A stretch of 41,721 nt of DNA from a bacterium (GTDB lineage: Bacteria > Bacillota > Clostridia > Oscillospirales > Oscillospiraceae): positions 1 through 41,721 of the forward strand of contig SFQY01000003.1 of assembly GCA_004562395.1 (NCBI GenBank). The letters are read 5' to 3'. The position numbers were made by a program, and so were the translations under genes. This document shows positions 6,999 through 15,205 of this stretch, one piece after another. Position 1 is the first letter of the stretch; every line of letters begins with the position of its first letter. Below the pieces are notes generated by a model. It did no database searches, had not been told where the DNA came from, and saw only the letters and a program-made list of their open reading frames with translations.

Positions 6999-9803
6999 AT
7001 GAGTGATATCAACGGAAGCAAGCCCACCGCCATGCCCCTGGAGGGGGAAAAACTCCCCTTTTCCATCCCCGACGCCCAGGGAGAGGTCCGGGAGAAGATC
7101 GTCCAGCTGGGCCAGATGATCACCGACCGCATCGGCGTCAAGGTCACCAAGGACGACCCGGAATACTGGGGTCTGGCAGGCGTGGTCACGGACGAAATGG
7201 CGGATGTGGCCCTGAAAATGGGCGTTCGCAAGCCAAAAACCCTGGCTCAGCTGGTAAAGCTCACCAAAATGGAGCCGGAAAAGCTGCAAAAGCTGCTGGA
7301 CGAAATGGCTTATGTGGGTCTGATCGAATACCACTGGGAAAATCTGGACGGAAAGAATCCCTATCATGAGAAGCGCTATGTACTGTGCCGGTTTGTTCCC
7401 GGCAGCGCGGAGTTTTTCAACATGCGCACCTCCCAGATTGAGGAGCATCCGGAGGTTACAGCCTTCTTTGAACGCATGACCTTCCTGCCTCTGGAAAAAA
7501 TTACCCCCATGGTGCCTCCCGGAGGCGCGGGCATCGGTATGCACGTGATCCCGGTAGAAAAGGCCATTGAAACGGAGAACACCTCCATCGACCTGGAGCA
7601 CATCTCCTACTGGCTGAAAAAGTACAACAAATTTGCCGCCTCCCCCTGCTCCTGCCGGATGTCCCGGGCAAAGATGGGCGAGGGCTGCGGTGACTGCTAT
7701 GAGGACTGGTGTATCGCCATCGGTGATATGGCGGATTACATCGTGGAAACCCACCGGGGCCGGTACATCAGCTATGAGGAAGCCCTGGCAATCTTCCAAA
7801 AAGCCGAGGACAACGGCTTTGTCCACCAGATCACCAACATCGACGGGGAAGAGAAGATTTTCGCCATCTGCAACTGCAATGTCAACGTCTGCAACGCTCT
7901 GCGAACCTCTCAGTTGTTCAACACCCCCAACATGAGCCGCTCGGCCTATGTTGCCAGGGTGGAGCCGGAAAACTGCGTGGCCTGCGGCCGGTGTGTGGAA
8001 TACTGCCCCGCCGGTGCCGTAAAGCTGGGCCAGAAGCTCTGCACCAAGGACGGTCCTGTGGAGTATCCCTGGCATGAGCTGCCCGACGCCGTGAAATGGG
8101 GCCCGGAAAAATGGGACGTGGACTACCGGGACAAGAACCGGATCAACTGCTACGACACCGGCACCGCCCCCTGCAAGACCGCCTGCCCCGCCCACATCGC
8201 CGTCCAGGGCTATCTGAAGCTGGCGGCCCAGGGCAGATACACCGAAGCCCTGGCCCTGATCAAGAAAAACAACCCCTTCCCGGCGGTCTGCGGCCACATC
8301 TGCAATCGCCGCTGTGAGGACGCCTGCACTCGGGGCACCATCGACCAGGCCGTGGCCATCGACGAGGTGAAGAAATTCATCGCCCGGAAGGATCTGGAAT
8401 CGGACCACCGCTACATCCCGCCCAAGATCATTCCCAAGGTGGAGGGAGAATTCTCCGAGAAGATCGCCATCATCGGCGCCGGTCCCGCCGGCCTGAGCTG
8501 CGCCTACTATCTGGCGGAAAAGGGCTACCGTCCGGTGGTATTTGAGAAGAATGACCAGCCCGGCGGTATGCTCCGCTACGGCATCCCCAGCTTCAAGCTG
8601 GAGAAGGATGTCATCGACGCGGAGATCGAGATTCTGCGTCTGATGGGCGTGGAGATCCGCTGCGGCGTGGAGGTTGGCCGGGATATCACCATCCCGCAGC
8701 TGCGGCAGGAGGGCTACAAGGCCTTCTACATCGCCATCGGCTGCCAGGGCGGTCGGAAGGCCGGCATCCCCGGCGAGGACAGCGCGGACGTGATGACCGC
8801 CGTGGACTTCCTGCGGACCGTAGGCGGCAACGAGGGCTTCCGGGTAGAGGGCAAGACCGTGGTGGTCGGCGGCGGCAACGTGGCCATCGACGTAGCCCGG
8901 ACCGCCAGCCGCTGCGGCGCGGAAAGCGTCAGTATGCTTTGCCTGGAGCCCAGAGAGAAAATGCCCGCCTCCCGGGAGGAGATCGCGGAGGCCGAGGAAG
9001 AGGGCATCACCATCCAGTGCGGATGGGGCCCCAAGGAGATCCACACGGAGAACGGCCGGGTCACGGGCATCACCTTCCAGCGCTGCGTTTCCGTATGGGA
9101 CGAGACCGGGCGGTTTGCCCCCAAATATGACGAAAACGACACCATCACCCTGCCCTGCAGCCGTGTCTTCCTGTCCATTGGTCAGAGCATCCAGTGGGGC
9201 GGCCTGCTGGAAGGCTCCTCTGTGGAGCTGGGCCGGGGCAGCGGCGCCGTGGCCGACAGCCTGACGTACCAGACCTCCGAGCCTGACATCTTCGTGGGCG
9301 GCGACGTGTACACCGGCCCCAAGTTCGCCATTGACGCCATTGCAGCGGGCAAGCAGGGCGCCATCTCCATCCACCGCTTCGTGCAGCCCAACACCAGCCT
9401 GACCATCGGCCGGAACCGGAACGACTTTATTGAGCTGGACAAGAAAAATATTTTGGTGGAGAATTACGACACCTCCGCCCGGCAGATTCCCGGTCTGGAT
9501 GATTCCATCGATCACAAGCATTCCTTCCGGGACGCCAGACTGACCTTTACCGAGGAGCAGGTCAAGGCGGAGACCGCCCGGTGCCTGAGCTGCGGCGCCT
9601 CCGTGGTGGATCCCAACAAGTGCATCGGCTGCGGCCTGTGCACCACCAAGTGCGCCTTCGACGCCATCCACCTGCACCGGGAGCTGCCGGAATGCTCCAC
9701 CATGGTGGCCACGGAGGACAAGATGAAGAAGATCCTGCCCTACATGATCAAGCGGGAGTTCCGGATCAAGAAAGCGGAGCGCCAGGCGAAAAAGGGAAAG
9801 TAA
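6999..9803 (+). CDS. Large FAD/NAD(P) and multi-[4Fe-4S] oxidoreductase (GltD/NfnL type core)
   Basis: A 934-residue cytoplasmic flavoprotein. Residues about 1-210 look like a winged-helix-type region. Residues about 210-300 form a Cys-rich domain (SPCSCRMS, CGDCYEDWC, CNCNVNVC), followed by a ferredoxin motif CVACGRCVEYCP (about 325). The core is glutamate-synthase-small-subunit-like: an N-terminal Cys cluster (CKTACP about 391, CGHICNRRCEDAC about 430), FAD motif GAGPAGL (about 492), NAD(P) motif GGGNVA (about 623) and the closing motif FVGGDVYTG. A second ferredoxin motif CIGCGLCTTKC (about 874) ends it. It probably passes electrons between NAD(P)H and an unidentified partner. ATG 6999 lies 2 nt after hypB and its stop 1 nt before hypA, so it should be translated with both. 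Substrate unknown. Confidence 0.82.
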   Translation: MSDINGSKPTAMPLEGEKLPFSIPDAQGEVREKIVQLGQMITDRIGVKVTKDDPEYWGLAGVVTDEMADVALKMGVRKPKTLAQLVKLTKMEPEKLQKLLDEMAYVGLIEYHWENLDGKNPYHEKRYVLCRFVPGSAEFFNMRTSQIEEHPEVTAFFERMTFLPLEKITPMVPPGGAGIGMHVIPVEKAIETENTSIDLEHISYWLKKYNKFAASPCSCRMSRAKMGEGCGDCYEDWCIAIGDMADYIVETHRGRYISYEEALAIFQKAEDNGFVHQITNIDGEEKIFAICNCNVNVCNALRTSQLFNTPNMSRSAYVARVEPENCVACGRCVEYCPAGAVKLGQKLCTKDGPVEYPWHELPDAVKWGPEKWDVDYRDKNRINCYDTGTAPCKTACPAHIAVQGYLKLAAQGRYTEALALIKKNNPFPAVCGHICNRRCEDACTRGTIDQAVAIDEVKKFIARKDLESDHRYIPPKIIPKVEGEFSEKIAIIGAGPAGLSCAYYLAEKGYRPVVFEKNDQPGGMLRYGIPSFKLEKDVIDAEIEILRLMGVEIRCGVEVGRDITIPQLRQEGYKAFYIAIGCQGGRKAGIPGEDSADVMTAVDFLRTVGGNEGFRVEGKTVVVGGGNVAIDVARTASRCGAESVSMLCLEPREKMPASREEIAEAEEEGITIQCGWGPKEIHTENGRVTGITFQRCVSVWDETGRFAPKYDENDTITLPCSRVFLSIGQSIQWGGLLEGSSVELGRGSGAVADSLTYQTSEPDIFVGGDVYTGPKFAIDAIAAGKQGAISIHRFVQPNTSLTIGRNRNDFIELDKKNILVENYDTSARQIPGLDDSIDHKHSFRDARLTFTEEQVKAETARCLSCGASVVDPNKCIGCGLCTTKCAFDAIHLHRELPECSTMVATEDKMKKILPYMIKREFRIKKAERQAKKGK

Positions 9804-9804
9804 C

Positions 9805-10149
9805 ATGCACGAGCTGGGAATTGTCTTTCACATCATGGACACCCTGGAGGAGGTGGCCAGGGAAAACCAGCTGGAGGAAATTCGCAGCGTGACCATGGAG
9901 ATCGGCGAGGTATCCTCCGTGATCCCGGACTACCTCACCGACTGCTGGAAATGGGCCGTGGGCAAAAAGCCCCGGCTCTCCGGCTGCGAAATGAAGGTGG
10001 AGGTTCTTCCGGCAGTCACCTTCTGCGAAGCCTGCGGCCGGGAATACGGCACCGTGGCCCACGGGCGGATCTGTCCTCTCTGCGGCAGTGAAAAAACCTA
10101 CCTGCTGAGGGGAAACGAGCTGAATATCAAGGAAATCGAGGCAATTTAG
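9805..10149 (+). CDS. hypA: HypA, nickel metallochaperone
   Basis: A 114-residue HypA/HybF family protein, normal length. The N-terminal Met-His-Glu that binds nickel is intact. The zinc domain has two CxxC pairs: CEAC (about 74-77) and CPLC (about 92-95). It should hand nickel to HypB for insertion into a [NiFe] hydrogenase or another nickel enzyme. The ATG is 1 nt after the oxidoreductase stop, so it is in the same operon. No hydrogenase structural gene or hypCDEF is in the window, so the client enzyme must be elsewhere, or the pair may serve the flavoprotein between them. Confidence 0.92.
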   Translation: MHELGIVFHIMDTLEEVARENQLEEIRSVTMEIGEVSSVIPDYLTDCWKWAVGKKPRLSGCEMKVEVLPAVTFCEACGREYGTVAHGRICPLCGSEKTYLLRGNELNIKEIEAI

Positions 10150-10225
10150 AAAACATTCCTCCCCCGGGAAGCGCTTCGACAACGATCACCCCTTCCCCCC
10201 TTCCGCGGAACCAAAATCGCCACGG

Positions 10226-10301
10226 GAAATGATCGTTTATGTTTGCACCATTTCGTAGGGCGGGGTCATGACCCCGCCCTACGAAAATAAACGATCATTT
10301 A
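10226..10301. repeat. Minimal intergenic repeat element R3 with perfect 30-bp palindrome
   Basis: The ends are GAAATGATCGTTTA (10226-10239) and an exact TAAACGATCATTTA (10288-10301). Between them is a perfect 15+15-bp palindrome at 10254-10283 built on GTAGGGCGGGG. At 76 bp this is the shortest complete member of the family here, so it best defines the termini. The rest of the gap between hypA and the next gene holds nothing else I can identify. Confidence 0.8.
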
Positions 10302-10394
10302 CCGTGGCGGGATGTGCCTGTGAAACGGTTGTTGATCCCGGGTCTGTTTCCCCGGGGGTTCTGGATGTTTTCCAATTTTTAAGGAGGTAACGGT

Positions 10395-11432
10395 ATGTTG
10401 TTTCAAATCTACGGAGAACGGGCCGGATTCCAGCTTTTTGGCTGGCTGCTGGTATTTCTGGGTCTGATCCTGGCAAACGAATTCGCCAGACGCTCCAAGA
10501 CCGGAGGGATCATCTGCTTCCTGGCGCTGCCCGCCGGACTGACGGTGTATTTCATTTCCATCTATGTCGGCGCCGCCATGGGAGCCCAGTGGGCCCTGAA
10601 CAATCCCACCTACCTGTACATGAACAGCTGGTTCCACTATGCCAAGCTCTACGCCGCCACGGCGGGGTGCATCGGCTTTATGATGCTCAAGTACAAATGG
10701 AGCATCGGCAAAACCGAGTGGTTCAAGGTCTTCCCCTTCCTGATCGTGGCCATCAACATTCTCATTGCCGTGGCCAGCGATTTCGAATCCGCCATCAAGG
10801 GCGCCATGGCCATGAAAGAATACGGCGACCGCTGGTGGCTGTCCAGCGAGAACGTCTGGCTCTACGGCGGCTGGTGGAACTGGCTCAACGGCACCGCGGG
10901 CATCCTCAACATCTTCTGCATGACCGGCTGGTGGGGCATCTACACCTCCAAAAAGAAGGATGATATGCTCTGGCCGGATATGACCTGGCTGTATATCCTG
11001 GCCTACGACGTGTGGAATTTCCAGTACACCTATCTGAATCTGCCCACCCACGCCTGGTACTGCGGTCTGGCTCTGCTGCTGGCCCCCACCGTGGCCAACG
11101 CCCTGTGGAACAAGGGCGGCTGGATCCAGAACCGGGCCAACACCCTGGCTCTGTGGTGCATGTTCGCCCAGGTGTTTCCCCTGTTCCAGGACGCCAGCGT
11201 CTTCACCACCATCCCGGTGCTGTACGCCGACGGCTTCATGGACGCCGCCGTCCGGCCCACCCTGGTCAATCCCGTGCCCCAGGGCGTCATCTCCATTCTG
11301 GCCCTGGCCATCAATGCTCTGGCCCTTGCCGTCATCATCCGCCGGGCCATCCAGCAGAAGAAGAATCCCTACAAGCAGGAGATCTTCACCGACACCCGGG
11401 ATTTCCGTCTCGCCATGGATCGGGCAGAGTAA
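10395..11432 (+). CDS. Multi-pass membrane protein, DUF5692-like
   Basis: A 345-residue integral membrane protein with about eight to ten hydrophobic segments (for example GWLLVFLGLILANEF, IICFLALPAGLTVYFISIYV, VFPFLIVAINILIAVA, GVISILALAINALALAVII). It is unusually rich in Trp (GGWWNWLNG, GWWGIY, RWWLSSENVWLY), in extracytoplasmic or interfacial loops. I think it belongs to the uncharacterised DUF5692 family, from overall appearance only. No transport or enzyme motif is visible. ATG 10395 has AAGGAGGTAA just upstream. It is monocistronic, with a terminator at 11452-11474, and separated from the hyp unit by repeat R3. Function unknown. Confidence 0.75.
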   Translation: MLFQIYGERAGFQLFGWLLVFLGLILANEFARRSKTGGIICFLALPAGLTVYFISIYVGAAMGAQWALNNPTYLYMNSWFHYAKLYAATAGCIGFMMLKYKWSIGKTEWFKVFPFLIVAINILIAVASDFESAIKGAMAMKEYGDRWWLSSENVWLYGGWWNWLNGTAGILNIFCMTGWWGIYTSKKKDDMLWPDMTWLYILAYDVWNFQYTYLNLPTHAWYCGLALLLAPTVANALWNKGGWIQNRANTLALWCMFAQVFPLFQDASVFTTIPVLYADGFMDAAVRPTLVNPVPQGVISILALAINALALAVIIRRAIQQKKNPYKQEIFTDTRDFRLAMDRAE

Positions 11433-11451
11433 TCCCCGCGACGCGCAAAAG

Positions 11452-11474
11452 CTGCCCCACACACCGTGGGGCAG
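11452..11474 (+). terminator. Terminator of the DUF5692-like gene
   Basis: A 9-bp perfect stem (11452-11460 with 11466-11474), a 5-nt loop and a T-rich tail, 20 nt after the stop. Confidence 0.75.
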
Positions 11475-11491
11475 TTTCCTCGTTTCTGACG

Positions 11492-11701
11492 TAAATGATC
11501 GTTTTCCGCAGCACCCCTTGGCTCCCCCAACGGGGGAGCTGGCAAAAATCTTTGATTTTTGACTGAGGGGGTGACCTGAAAGCCGTGCTTCTAACCAACG
11601 TCACCCCCTTCGTCAGCCCGTTCGGGCTGCCACCTCCCCCACTGGGGGAGGCAAGGGCGCTGCCGCGCCGCGGCAACCAACGAAGCATAAACGATCATTT
11701 T
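11492..11701. repeat. Intergenic repeat element R4 (GGGGGAGCTGG type)
   Basis: The ends are TAAATGATCGTTTT (11492-11505) and TAAACGATCATTTT (11688-11701). The interior carries stem pairs on GGCTCCCCC/GGGGGAGCT (about 11521-11540), a hairpin on CAAAAATC/GATTTTTG (about 11544-11562), then GTGAC and an inverted CCTCCCCC/GGGGGAGG module near the right end. It is about 90% identical by eye to R5 at 23301-23511. Confidence 0.82.
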
Positions 11702-11734
11702 TCCCAGAAATGACGTCAGAGTCTGCTGATAAAA

Positions 11735-11771
11735 CCAGCCCGGGAAAGACAGTGCGTCTTCCTCGGGCTGG
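11735..11771. terminator. Bidirectional terminator ending the sugar operon
   Basis: A 16-bp stem with one mismatch (11735-11750 with 11756-11771). The plus side runs into CTTTTTT; the minus side runs into GGTTTTATC. It lies 18 nt after the minus-strand stop of the SIS gene at 11789, so it closes the ten-gene operon. Confidence 0.82.
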
Positions 11772-11788
11772 CTTTTTTCTGTGGATGA

Positions 11789-12355
11789 TTATTCGGGGCA
11801 ATGGGCCAGAATGTACATCATCAGGTGGTCCAGGATCATATGCACATCCTCCACGATCTGCATATTGTCGATCCGCACATGAACGGCGTGATCCGCCAGC
11901 TCCAGCAGCTTGCCGCCGCTGTAGCCCACCAGTACCGCTGTCCGGCCGCCGTGGTCCTTGGCGTAGCGAATGGCCCGGACTACATTTTCCGAGTTTCCGC
12001 TGCCGGAGATGCCGATGACCAGGTCTCCCGGATGGAGCTTGGCCCGCAGGGGCATCTCAAACACCTGGTTGTAGCCGATGTCATTGGCAACGGCCATCAG
12101 CAGCGGTGTGTTGTCGTTCAGGCACTCAAAGTCATACTTTACGGTCTGGTCAAGGCTGACGCCCTTCATGAAATCACACACGAAGTGGGAGGCGGTGGCG
12201 GCACTTCCGCCGTTGCCGCAGATGAAGATCCGTTTTTCCTCCCGGCGGGTCTTCTCCATCATCTCCATGAGGGTATTGATCTGCTGTCGGTCCAGCCGGC
12301 GCAGGATTTCGATCTCCGTGTTCAGATAGTCCTCAATCTGGGGGATATAGTTCAT
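11789..12355 (-). CDS. SIS-domain sugar-phosphate isomerase (GmhA-like)
   Basis: A 188-residue SIS-fold protein close in length and motifs to sedoheptulose-7-phosphate isomerase (GmhA). ICGNGGSAATASHFVCDFM and ISGSGNSENVV are the sugar-phosphate-binding loops, and QIVEDVHMILDHLMM resembles the C-terminal helix that supplies catalytic residues. It should interconvert a ketose and aldose phosphate. ATG 12355 has AAGGAG upstream, 4 nt after the PfkB stop. Last gene of the operon. Its pairing with a heptose-kinase-like PfkB protein suggests a seven-carbon or similar sugar phosphate, but no nucleotidyltransferase for ADP-heptose synthesis is present. A role in catabolism is my inference. Confidence 0.85.
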   Translation of the reverse strand: MNYIPQIEDYLNTEIEILRRLDRQQINTLMEMMEKTRREEKRIFICGNGGSAATASHFVCDFMKGVSLDQTVKYDFECLNDNTPLLMAVANDIGYNQVFEMPLRAKLHPGDLVIGISGSGNSENVVRAIRYAKDHGGRTAVLVGYSGGKLLELADHAVHVRIDNMQIVEDVHMILDHLMMYILAHCPE

Positions 12356-12359
12356 ACTG

Positions 12360-13379
12360 TCACTCCTTGCTCCGGCCTGCCAGCCGGTTCCGCACCTGTT
12401 GGACGGTGGCGGTTCCGGTGACGCCGATCTGCTCAATGGTGATGGAAGAAACGCAGCAGCCCAGCAGCGCCGCTTCCTCCGCAGACAATCCCAGGGACAG
12501 GCCCAGTACAATACCCGCGGAGGAGGCATCCCCCGCTCCGCAGATATCCACCGGCCCAGTGACGGTGAAGGCGGGAACCGCAGTCACCCTTCCTCTCTCC
12601 GCCACCAGCATTCCCTGGCTGCCCCGGGTTACAAACACGGGCTTTCCCAGCGTCTGCTGCAGCTCCCTGGCCCGGCTGCCCAGCGCCTCCGGGTCCGTAG
12701 AATCCACGCCGGGGCCCATCAGCTCAAAATTGTTGCACTTGATGATCACATGCCGGAATTCCCGGATAAAGGCCCGGGAGTCCGCGTAGAAGATCACCTC
12801 CGGGTGGGCCTGGGCCAGCCTGCCCACCTCCTGCCGGACATCGTCCGTAAGGACACCCGTGTTGCGCTGGGTAAACTGGTCCAGCAGGATTACAGCGTTC
12901 ACGTCATGGAGGCACGACTCCAGATTTTCCAGCAGCCTTTGCTGCAGTGCCCGGGAGGGCGAGGTGAAATTGCGCAAATCCAGCCGGTTTGCTTCCTCCC
13001 AGCCTCCCTCCGGCCGCAGCCGCATGGGCTTGGTATAGGTATTGGTGCAGAGTTCTTCGGACTGCACCATTTTCTCCGTGTCGGCGCCGATGGCCTGCAG
13101 GGCCTTGCGAAGCTCGTAGCCCTCGCCGTCATCCCCCATCAGGCCAATGCACGTTACCTGGGCCCCCAGGGACCGCAGGTTTCCCGTAACGGTACCCCCG
13201 GCTCCCGGGAACTGCCTCTTGGCGTGAATCTGCCAGGCAGGCAGCCCGGTTTCCACCGACGGCTCATCCCGTCCGGGGTCGGAATACAGGTATTTGTCCA
13301 GGCAGAAGTCTCCGAAAACCGCTACACGGACCTTCCCCGTATTCTCCAGCACCCCGGAAATTCGCCCGATATCCATCAT
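12360..13379 (-). CDS. PfkB-family sugar kinase resembling heptose-7-phosphate kinase (HldE/RfaE N-domain)
   Basis: A 339-residue ribokinase-fold kinase. The N-terminus VRVAVFGDFCLDKYLY and the FPGAGGTVTGNLRSLGAQV stretch resemble RfaE/HldE heptose kinases. The catalytic anion-hole motif is CGAGDASSAG near residue 283. It should phosphorylate a sugar or sugar phosphate with ATP. The kinase domain stands alone; the cytidylyltransferase half of HldE is absent. The start overlaps the upstream stop (ATGA at 13379-13376), and the SIS gene follows 4 nt later, so the three genes are probably translationally coupled. Other PfkB substrates such as fructose 6-phosphate cannot be excluded. Confidence 0.85.
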   Translation of the reverse strand: MMDIGRISGVLENTGKVRVAVFGDFCLDKYLYSDPGRDEPSVETGLPAWQIHAKRQFPGAGGTVTGNLRSLGAQVTCIGLMGDDGEGYELRKALQAIGADTEKMVQSEELCTNTYTKPMRLRPEGGWEEANRLDLRNFTSPSRALQQRLLENLESCLHDVNAVILLDQFTQRNTGVLTDDVRQEVGRLAQAHPEVIFYADSRAFIREFRHVIIKCNNFELMGPGVDSTDPEALGSRARELQQTLGKPVFVTRGSQGMLVAERGRVTAVPAFTVTGPVDICGAGDASSAGIVLGLSLGLSAEEAALLGCCVSSITIEQIGVTGTATVQQVRNRLAGRSKE

Positions 13380-14365
13380 TTTCCCCGGGCCTCATCGGCG
13401 GCGAAGGTCAGCTTCGCCAGATTGGGCAGCGTCCGGTTGTGCTCTCCCCGGACATAGAAGCTGGTACCGCCGTCGGCCACGGTCCGGGCCAGAATGGTTT
13501 TCCAGGGCCGGAAGTAATACCTCGGGTCCGATTTGGGCGGGGCGGTGTGGTAATCCTCGGCGGAATCGATGGGCTGCAGATCAAACACGGCGGTATGGAA
13601 ATGGCAGATCTTCCGTCCCTCCTGATGGGCCACATTCCGGCACATGGCCAGGGCCTTCAGGTACACCTCCGGACCCGCCACGGCAGAGCCGAAGTTCAGG
13701 AACACGCCGTTTTCCAGATTGGAAACGCTCTGGGTGTACACCAGGAAATCCGTATAGGAGCACTGGCCCATGGCCGCGCCGTCGCAGTTGGGATGCTCGT
13801 GGATGATGTCGTTGCCCACGCCGATGTGGACGGTAACGGGAACCCCCAGGTGATAGCCCATCCCCAGGACGCTCTGCTCCCGGTAGGGGAAGTTGTTCTC
13901 CCAGATATAGCGTCCCAGGGCTTCACCCCAGCCCAGACCTTCCTTGGCCCCCTGAACAATGATGTCATTGATGAGGCCGGTTTCCGTCCACAGGCCAAAC
14001 TGGCCCTCGCTGACATATTTGGCCACGCTTTCGCAGGTGTGGCCGATCATGGCAAGCTCAAAATCATGGATGGAGCCGGCGCCGTTGGTGGCAAAATGGG
14101 TCACCAGTCCCCGCTTCATCAGCTCGATCATATACAGGGCGTTTCCGGTACGGATCACATGGGCGCCGTACATCATCAGCACCGTTGCGTCATGCCCCCG
14201 TCGGGCTTTGACCATGGCCTCCGCCAGCAGGGGCAGGGCCGGGTCCGAAAATTCCGGTGCCGGGTCATTGGGGTCCAGCAGCACCTTTTTCAAGTCCACA
14301 TCATGGACGCGTTGCTCCAAAGGCAGGATTTTCAGCCTGGAGCGGTCAAACTGAGGATAAGGCAT
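13376..14365 (-). CDS. Deoxyhypusine-synthase-like protein of unknown function
   Basis: A 329-residue soluble protein. The stretches TGNALYMIELMKRGLVTHFA, TNGAGSIHDFELAMIGHTCE, YHLGVPVTVHIGVGNDIIHE and VFLNFGSAVAGPEV match the spacing of segments in deoxyhypusine synthase, an NAD-dependent Rossmann-like enzyme. I infer a distant relationship, not the same reaction. Bacteria do not make hypusine, and the setting is a sugar operon. The lysine that forms the enzyme intermediate in deoxyhypusine synthase was not identified. ATG 14365 has AAGGAGAG upstream; the 3' end overlaps the PfkB gene by 4 nt. An NAD-dependent dehydrogenase, retro-aldol or lyase step on the imported sugar would fit. Confidence 0.6.
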   Translation of the reverse strand: MPYPQFDRSRLKILPLEQRVHDVDLKKVLLDPNDPAPEFSDPALPLLAEAMVKARRGHDATVLMMYGAHVIRTGNALYMIELMKRGLVTHFATNGAGSIHDFELAMIGHTCESVAKYVSEGQFGLWTETGLINDIIVQGAKEGLGWGEALGRYIWENNFPYREQSVLGMGYHLGVPVTVHIGVGNDIIHEHPNCDGAAMGQCSYTDFLVYTQSVSNLENGVFLNFGSAVAGPEVYLKALAMCRNVAHQEGRKICHFHTAVFDLQPIDSAEDYHTAPPKSDPRYYFRPWKTILARTVADGGTSFYVRGEHNRTLPNLAKLTFAADEARGK

Positions 14366-14394
14366 AAATGGATTCTCTCCTTCTGTTTTCCACG

Positions 14395-15204
14395 TCAGCG
14401 GGACAGTACCGCCGACAGGATGCCGTCCACATCCCGGAAATCCGGGATAATGGCGTTTGCTCCGGCGTCAATCAGGCGGCGGCGCTTCCACTGGTTGATG
14501 CCGGTTCTGGCCTGCTCGTCGGTGGCCGCGCCGATGGCAAGACCCCCAAGGTTTGCCACCAACTCCACCTCCACATACCCGTCGCCGAAGGACACCAGCT
14601 GCTGCGGCAGGATTCCCTCCCGCTCCAGCATGTCCCGGATCACCAGCTCCTTGGAGCAGGTGAGCATATGGTCGTGGGCACCGTGAATGCCTCCGGCGAA
14701 GACACCGTCCAGGCCCAGCAGATGGGCCTCATAAAGCACATCCTTCTCATCGGTGCCGCTGGCCAGATAGCAGCGGACACCTTTTTCCTGGAGGACATCG
14801 ATGAAGGACCGGACGCCGGGAACCAGATGGTCTTCCGGCTTTTCCCTGCCGGCTTCCAGCGCTTCCTTCCGGGACCGGATGCGTTTTTCCAGCCGCCGCA
14901 GATATTCATGCTTGTACTCCAGAGGGTCCCGGTGGGGTCCTCCCCGGCGGACCACCTCCTCATCCAGACGGATGCACTGGAAAATGGTCTGCTTTCCCGT
15001 GAGGGTGTCCACAAAGTCGGTCACGACCTCTTTCAGGGTTTGCTCACTCTCTCCGCTCCGGACCGAACACAGGACCTCGGTAAAATAGGGAATCATGATA
15101 TCCTGCCAGCCCTCCCGGATCAGGCTGATGGTCCCGTCAAAATCAAACAGGGCATACCGGATATCCAGATTCTTCCACGGGCGGATAACTTCCAGGCTGG
15201 CCAT
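14395..15204 (-). CDS. HAD-superfamily phosphatase
   Basis: A 269-residue haloacid-dehalogenase-fold hydrolase. Motif I is YALFDFDGT (nucleophile Asp about residue 20), motif II is CYLASGT (about 145), and motif IV is in VSFGDGYVEVE (about 208). A helical cap with many charged residues (about 45-125) sits between motifs I and II (subclass C1). It should dephosphorylate a small phosphorylated metabolite, probably a sugar phosphate made by its neighbours. It is 1 nt from the upstream TIM-barrel gene and 29 nt from the next. The phosphatase could be a housekeeping or detoxifying step, or part of the route, as GmhB is for heptose bisphosphate. Confidence 0.82.
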   Translation of the reverse strand: MASLEVIRPWKNLDIRYALFDFDGTISLIREGWQDIMIPYFTEVLCSVRSGESEQTLKEVVTDFVDTLTGKQTIFQCIRLDEEVVRRGGPHRDPLEYKHEYLRRLEKRIRSRKEALEAGREKPEDHLVPGVRSFIDVLQEKGVRCYLASGTDEKDVLYEAHLLGLDGVFAGGIHGAHDHMLTCSKELVIRDMLEREGILPQQLVSFGDGYVEVELVANLGGLAIGAATDEQARTGINQWKRRRLIDAGANAIIPDFRDVDGILSAVLSR

Positions 15205-15205
15205 A

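Noticed and set aside
6843..9806. A 987-codon open frame on the minus strand opposite the flavoprotein
   Set aside because: It is a shadow of the high-GC coding strand: no ribosome site, low-complexity Gly/Ala/His/Val composition and no motifs, while the plus strand has clear cofactor motifs.
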